Shown: one piece after another, positions 59,943 through 64,000 of the stretch
How the letters are laid out: every line of letters begins with the position of its first letter
Numbering within the stretch: the stretch's first letter is position 1
Assembly: GCF_028598555.1 (NCBI RefSeq)
Contig: NZ_JAQRFN010000001.1
Coordinates: 310,001-374,000, forward strand
Reading direction: 5' to 3'
Length of the DNA stretch: 64,000 nt
Origin: Xenorhabdus anantnagensis
GTDB taxonomy: Bacteria; Pseudomonadota; Gammaproteobacteria; Enterobacterales; Enterobacteriaceae
The notes under the pieces: model-generated
Told to the model about the DNA's origin: nothing
Database searches by the model: none
The model's input: the letters and a program-made list of their open reading frames with translations, nothing else
Made by a program: the position numbers and the translations under genes

Positions 59943-61847
59943 ATGCTTGCTTTGCCCGTTATCGTTGGCTCTGGTGGTATAAACGCTGCAGGGAGAACGT
60001 CATTTCATCAAGGATTTCGTCGTATTGTTATTGATAAATTAAGCCAAGAAGCGCGCCAAGAGACTTTTTGGGGTCTCGCGACGTTAATGAACTTAGTTTC
60101 AATTGGTAAAAATGGCTTTATCGATCACGAAGGTCAACCAATCATGTTGCATGAGATTGAATCCAAGTATGGTGAAGAAATATTGCAAGGGACGTTGATT
60201 CGTAAAATAGATAAGTCTCATTTTGATGTAGATGCCACACACTGGCAGAAGAAGATGACACTAAGTGCGAAAAAAGGGGATAGATTGGTTTTTGAAACTG
60301 AAAAATCTTCTTTGCCTACTCCAGTACCTCGAAATTGGGAAGTTACCTCGCTCGAAAATAATCGAGTGGAAGTTACAGTACGTGGCGATCTTTGTGTCAA
60401 GCATGATGCCTATTTTGACAATAGAATTAAAGCTGCTGGTCAATTACCTAAGGGGTTTGAACTCGAAAAATTATATAAAAGTCGTAACCACCCTCGAGGA
60501 TTACAAGCGACTATTTTTGCAGCTACCGATGCTATAAAATCATGTGGGTTGGATTGGGACGAAGTTCTATCTTTGGTAGAGCCAGACAAAATTGGTACTT
60601 ACTCAGCTTCTTTAACGGGTCAAATGCAAAAGGAAGGGTTTGGCGGGATGATGGGAAATCGTCTCAGAGGTGAGAGAAGTAATAGTAAGAATTTGGCATT
60701 AGGGCTAAATTCTATGTCTACAGACTTTATAAATGCTTACGTTATTGGAAGTGTAGGCACAACTTTTTCAACGACTGGTGCATGTGCAACATTTCTTTAT
60801 AATTTGAAATCTGCAGTAAACGATATACAAGGAGGGCGTACTCGCATCGCTATTGTGGGAAGTGCAGACTGTGCAATTACGCCAGAAATTGTCGAGGGCT
60901 TTGCGAATATGGGTGCTTTGGCTGACCTTGATAGTCTTAAAAAGTTAGACGGTGTGGATGAAGCAAATATAGATTTAAGTCGAGTGAGCCGGCCATTTGG
61001 AAATAATTGCGGCTTTACAATAGGTGAAAGTGCTCAATTTATTGTGCTAATGGACGATGCTTTAGCTATTTCTTTGGGAGCACATATCATGGCTGCTGTC
61101 CCTGACGTTTTTGTAAATGCGGACGGGATTAAAAAGTCCATTACTGCCCCAGGTGCGGGTAATTATATTACCATGACTAAGGCTGTATCATTGGCAGCCA
61201 ACATCACCAGCAAAGATTCTGTTCGAAATCGGAGCTGTATTATTGCACACGGTTCAAGTACACCGCAAAATCGAGTGACTGAATCGCAAGTATTTGACTA
61301 TGTAGCAAAAGCGTTTCGTATTTCAAATTGGAAAGTAACTGCTCCAAAAGCTTATCTTGGTCATACTTTAGCAGCGTCAAGCGGTGATCAGCTAGCAGTC
61401 GCGCTTGGTATATTTAGCCACAATATAGTTCCTGGTATCTCTACTATAGAAAAAGTCGCCGATGACGTTTATGCAGAGCACCTTGACATTAGAACATCGA
61501 ACTATCATACCGAGGCAATTGACATAGCATTTGTCAACTCGAAAGGGTTTGGTGGCAATAATGCAACTGCTCCACTTTTGTCTCCAAGCGTGGTACTTAG
61601 CATGATTGCTAAACGTCATGGTATCGAAGCTGTTGAATCTTATTATGATAAAAATCTTAAGATTAAAGCTAACCAAGCTAACTATAGTAAAAAAGTTAAC
61701 TCGGGTGAGTTTGATTTAATATATAGATTTGGCGAGGATGTGATAAATGAAGAAAATATTAATATAAATGAAGAGGAAATTTATTTGCCAGGCTACGAAT
61801 TACCTATTGTTTTGTCAAATAATAACCCTTTTAAAGATATGTGTTAA
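59943..61847 (+). CDS. FabY-like beta-ketoacyl synthase
   Basis: 634 residues. Thiolase-fold condensing enzyme with catalytic Cys near 281 (TTGACATF), His near 436 (IIAHGSSTPQN) and His near 474 (AYLGHTLAAS), the Cys-His-His triad. N-terminal LPVIVGSGGINAAGRTSFHQGFRR resembles Pseudomonas aeruginosa FabY (PA5174), which condenses acetyl-CoA with malonyl-ACP to start fatty-acid synthesis. In enterics FabH does this, so here it more likely serves a special fatty-acid or polyketide product. Weak ribosome-binding AGGA upstream. Stands alone on its strand; the IS remnant follows. Confidence 0.82.
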   Translation: MLALPVIVGSGGINAAGRTSFHQGFRRIVIDKLSQEARQETFWGLATLMNLVSIGKNGFIDHEGQPIMLHEIESKYGEEILQGTLIRKIDKSHFDVDATHWQKKMTLSAKKGDRLVFETEKSSLPTPVPRNWEVTSLENNRVEVTVRGDLCVKHDAYFDNRIKAAGQLPKGFELEKLYKSRNHPRGLQATIFAATDAIKSCGLDWDEVLSLVEPDKIGTYSASLTGQMQKEGFGGMMGNRLRGERSNSKNLALGLNSMSTDFINAYVIGSVGTTFSTTGACATFLYNLKSAVNDIQGGRTRIAIVGSADCAITPEIVEGFANMGALADLDSLKKLDGVDEANIDLSRVSRPFGNNCGFTIGESAQFIVLMDDALAISLGAHIMAAVPDVFVNADGIKKSITAPGAGNYITMTKAVSLAANITSKDSVRNRSCIIAHGSSTPQNRVTESQVFDYVAKAFRISNWKVTAPKAYLGHTLAASSGDQLAVALGIFSHNIVPGISTIEKVADDVYAEHLDIRTSNYHTEAIDIAFVNSKGFGGNNATAPLLSPSVVLSMIAKRHGIEAVESYYDKNLKIKANQANYSKKVNSGEFDLIYRFGEDVINEENININEEEIYLPGYELPIVLSNNNPFKDMC

Positions 61848-62082
61848 TAAATGATATTTTAACTATGTTTTGTTTTTATAATGTTATTTTATTTGAATTA
61901 TATTAGGTAAATTTACTGCTTGATATATCTAGGTATCTTTTAACAAAATTATTAGGCCAATAATGTTTCAGATTTTGATTAGTTTTATAGAATTTTTTTC
62001 CAAATCACTGACTGCAAGTATTGTACTTTCTTTGATTCATAGGCCAAAAGAGGCCAAACTATACCGTAATGAAGAGAGTATA

Positions 62083-62160
62083 ATGTCAAAGTCAAAACGA
62101 AGTTCGCTACAGAATAAGTTTGGTCCATTTGAAGCAATTGTTTGCCATTCATTGGGGGTT
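62083..62160 (+). pseudogene. Possible truncated gene start before the IS remnant
   Basis: A short open stretch, MSKSKRSSLQNKFGPFEAIVCH-like, begins at ATG 62083 with GAGAG upstream, then runs into sequence of the transposase remnant. It may be the 5' end of a gene broken by the insertion. Its family is unknown, and it may be nothing. Confidence 0.25.
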
Positions 62161-62800
62161 CTTTTCAGTTTCGGAACAGGAACTGCGCTCACTGTATACC
62201 CGATTAGCTCCCTTGTTTCACCCCCCCGGCCCACAACAACGCAGCCTTGCCTATCTCCGGGGACTGCTCAGTGACGTTGAGCGTAAAAATGGCTGGCAAC
62301 TGGCGGAATGGATAGGCGAACGCACGCCTGATGGGATTCAACATCTGCTGGTTCGGCGCAGCCGGGATGAAAAACAGGAACGGGCCTACTATGTGGTGTA
62401 TGCGCGCAGAGAACAGGCTGATCTGAAAATCCTGGCTCAGGTGGCAGGCCGTCGCTGGGAAATTGAATGTGGTTTTGAGGAAACGAAGGGAGAATGCGGG
62501 CTGGATCATGACGAAGTGCGGCAATGGCATAGTTGGTATCGGCACATTACCTTATCGCTACTGGCCCATGCGGTTCTGGCCGTTTTACGGATACGGGAGA
62601 AAAAAACGCCGGTGGGATTGATCGCCCTTAGTGTGGCGGAACTGCGTAAGCTGCTGTCAAAATTGATGGAAAAGACCGGAGAGAGCGTCGAGCAGGTTTT
62701 ACATTGGTCATCCTGGCGACGACGACATCAATACCATGCACAACAATGCCTTTATCGTCGCCGGGATAACCTTATGATTACAGAGCGATTACGGCTGTAG
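62160..62800 (+). mobile_element. Internally deleted IS701-like transposase remnant
   Basis: The open frame joins an N-terminal transposase piece (SLAYLRGLLSDVERKNGWQLAEWIGERTPDGIQHLL) directly to the C-terminal end of an IS701-family DDE transposase (AYYVVYARREQADLKILAQVAGRRWEIECGFEETKGE, then WHSWYRHITLSLLAHAVLAVLR). The central part of the protein, which carries the first two acidic catalytic residues, is missing; the junction falls at HLL. Noticeably more GC-rich than the flanks. Ends and inverted repeats not identified. Non-functional. Confidence 0.8.
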
Positions 62801-62990
62801 TATTAACTGCATAACAAGAGGGGCAGATTACATCAATCTTTGCCATTTGAACGTTCTCCAAACAGGTATCCTTATACATGATTCAATAAATTGATGTCAC
62901 AACCCAATTCTATAAACAACAATTTTGTACAATATTTAACATTTAGGCAGGAATATCGTTAATGTAAATTTAATTTAAGCGAATTATAAG

Positions 62991-63626
62991 ATGATATTTA
63001 ACACTGATAACTTTTGGATTAGGAATCCCCCAGAAATTGCTTCAATTGCGACTCTTGGACCTGAAGGAACAAGCAGTCAATCAGCAGCGAAATATCTGAC
63101 CAATTTAATTGGAAAACCCTCAGACATACTTCTTTTTGATACTTTTGAACTCGCCTCTGAGTATGTGGAAAAGAATGAGTCATGCATTTTTCTAGTCGCC
63201 AATGCATATCAACGAGTAGATAACTTTTACATGAACAAAAATACCCTTCTACTTGGGTCGTTTTTCTATTCACCTCCCGCTTATTATCTTGGTTGTAAAA
63301 CTTCCCTCGCTTTAGAGAAAAAGATAGCTGAGCAACAAACCATAAAAATAGCTACGCATCATGCGCCTCTATCTCGTTTAGAGAGCCTAATTGAATCGGC
63401 TGAAGACAAGATTTTGGGAATATCTGATGCTCATTTAGAAATAGAGATTACGAACTCTACAAGCAATGGAGCGAGACTAGTTGTAAACGGCGACGTTGAT
63501 TGTTGCTTAGCAAATGCGGATGCAATTAAACATTATGGGCTTACAGCAATATCTCACCCTCTACACATTGAAATGACATGGGGGGTATTTTCTAACAGCC
63601 AAATTCATAAAAGGAAAGTTGCATAA
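62991..63626 (+). CDS. BacA-family prephenate decarboxylase
   Basis: 211 residues. Prephenate-dehydratase fold: TLGPEGTSSQSAAKYL near residue 22 and, near the C-terminus, NSTSNGARLVVNGDVDCCLANADAIKHYGLTAIS, which closely follows B. subtilis BacA (NSTSQAARKV, RQKYGLTFV). It lacks the TRF motif and regulatory ACT domain of PheA, as BacA-type enzymes do. They decarboxylate prephenate without aromatisation, giving dihydro-4-hydroxyphenylpyruvate, a precursor of bacilysin and, in Photorhabdus (Plu3043), dihydrophenylalanine. Stop overlaps the next start by 1 base. Ribosome-binding site is weak. Confidence 0.85.
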   Translation: MIFNTDNFWIRNPPEIASIATLGPEGTSSQSAAKYLTNLIGKPSDILLFDTFELASEYVEKNESCIFLVANAYQRVDNFYMNKNTLLLGSFFYSPPAYYLGCKTSLALEKKIAEQQTIKIATHHAPLSRLESLIESAEDKILGISDAHLEIEITNSTSNGARLVVNGDVDCCLANADAIKHYGLTAISHPLHIEMTWGVFSNSQIHKRKVA

Positions 63627-64000
63627 TGAATGACAAAAAGTGTGTATTGGTAATCGATAAAGATCTTCCTCTTGGAGTCATTGCAAATACAGCAGCAGTG
63701 CTAGCTCTTAGCCTTGGCAAGGCTCATCCTGAGCTCGTAGGTGACAATATCAAGAACCGTGATGGAGGGGAACATTTAGGGATCACTCGTATCCCAATTC
63801 CAATTCTTGCGGCAACTGCAAGCGAGATAAAGGAAATTCGTTCTCAATTACAATCACACGCTACGATAGTTGACTTCTCGAACGTGGCAAAAAGCACTAA
63901 GAGTTATGAGGATTACTCAAGTAGGTTAGAGGCTGTCAGTGAGGACAGCATCGAATATTTAGGCATAGCTGTGTACGGCGACAAAAAAGTCATCATTAAG
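63626..64000 (+). CDS. DUF2000 family protein, 3' end outside window
   Basis: Open from ATG 63626 through the last base: 125 codons, no stop. AAAGGAAAG lies upstream and the start overlaps the previous stop (TAATG), so it is translationally coupled to the prephenate decarboxylase. KCVLVIDKDLPLGVIANTAAVLALSLG and LGITRIPIPIL match the DUF2000 family (about 140 residues), whose function is unknown. Tight linkage suggests a part in the same pathway. Confidence 0.75.
   Translation, partial: MNDKKCVLVIDKDLPLGVIANTAAVLALSLGKAHPELVGDNIKNRDGGEHLGITRIPIPILAATASEIKEIRSQLQSHATIVDFSNVAKSTKSYEDYSSRLEAVSEDSIEYLGIAVYGDKKVIIK

Noticed and set aside
61963-62274. ORF of 103 residues spanning the start of the IS remnant
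   Set aside because: It reads through the junction in a frame other than the transposase frame; only the possible start at 62083 was kept, at low confidence.
62991-63626. Prephenate dehydratase (PheA-type) for phenylalanine synthesis
   Set aside because: No TRF motif and no ACT domain; the C-terminal motif follows BacA, so decarboxylase is the better call.

Overview
The window reads as a chromosomal segment of a gamma-proteobacterium of the order Enterobacterales, most likely family Morganellaceae and probably Xenorhabdus or Photorhabdus. Most proteins are close to Escherichia coli K-12 counterparts, and many neighbourhoods match E. coli gene order. The DNA is moderately AT-rich with very AT-rich spacers, there is one full-length ERIC element, and the accessory genes (a BacA-type prephenate decarboxylase, an IS701-like remnant, a heme uptake operon with an exported peptidase) fit entomopathogenic Morganellaceae. 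The genus call is inference; there is no rRNA or other marker gene here to settle it.

Layout. 1-9 kb: end of pabB, nudL, sdaA, the manXYZ mannose PTS with yobD, mntP behind a Fur box and a manganese riboswitch, and rlmA. 9-15 kb: a GNAT acetyltransferase and the hexose-phosphate system, in the order uhpT then uhpABC (E. coli has uhpABCT). 15-20 kb: guaBA (guaB first, with a PurR box) and divergent xseA. 20-26.5 kb: an iron/heme operon reading leftward: ChaN-like lipoprotein, TonB-like protein, exported oligopeptidase B-like protease, TonB-dependent receptor, with Fur-box-like sites. 26.6-41 kb: maeB, narP, yffB-dapE-M15 peptidase, ypfN, yeaL-tmcA, a small lipoprotein, purC, dapA-bamC, gcvR and an unknown gene. 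41-57.9 kb: bcp, perM, bepA-yfgD, hda, an inserted AT-rich gene with a Cys-His-Asp signature, upp-uraA, purMN, speG, ppk-ppx, a yfgG-like small ORF and mgtE. 57.9-64 kb: an accessory island with a JmjC/cupin protein, an AraC/GlxA-type regulator, a FabY-like ketosynthase, an internally deleted IS701-like transposase, a BacA-family prephenate decarboxylase and a DUF2000 gene running off the window.

How it fits together. The body is core metabolism: purine synthesis and salvage (guaBA, purC, purMN, upp-uraA), lysine/diaminopimelate (dapA, dapE), folate (pabB), polyphosphate (ppk-ppx), sugar and sugar-phosphate uptake (manXYZ, uhp) and metal handling (mntP, mgtE, heme operon). PurR boxes precede guaBA and purM, and Fur-box-like sequences precede mntP and the heme operon, so these look like ordinary regulons. 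The least ordinary parts are the right-hand island, which looks like the edge of a prephenate-derived natural-product cluster, the Cys-His-Asp protein inserted between hda and uraA, and the exported protease inside the heme operon. I saw no CRISPR array, tRNA or rRNA gene.
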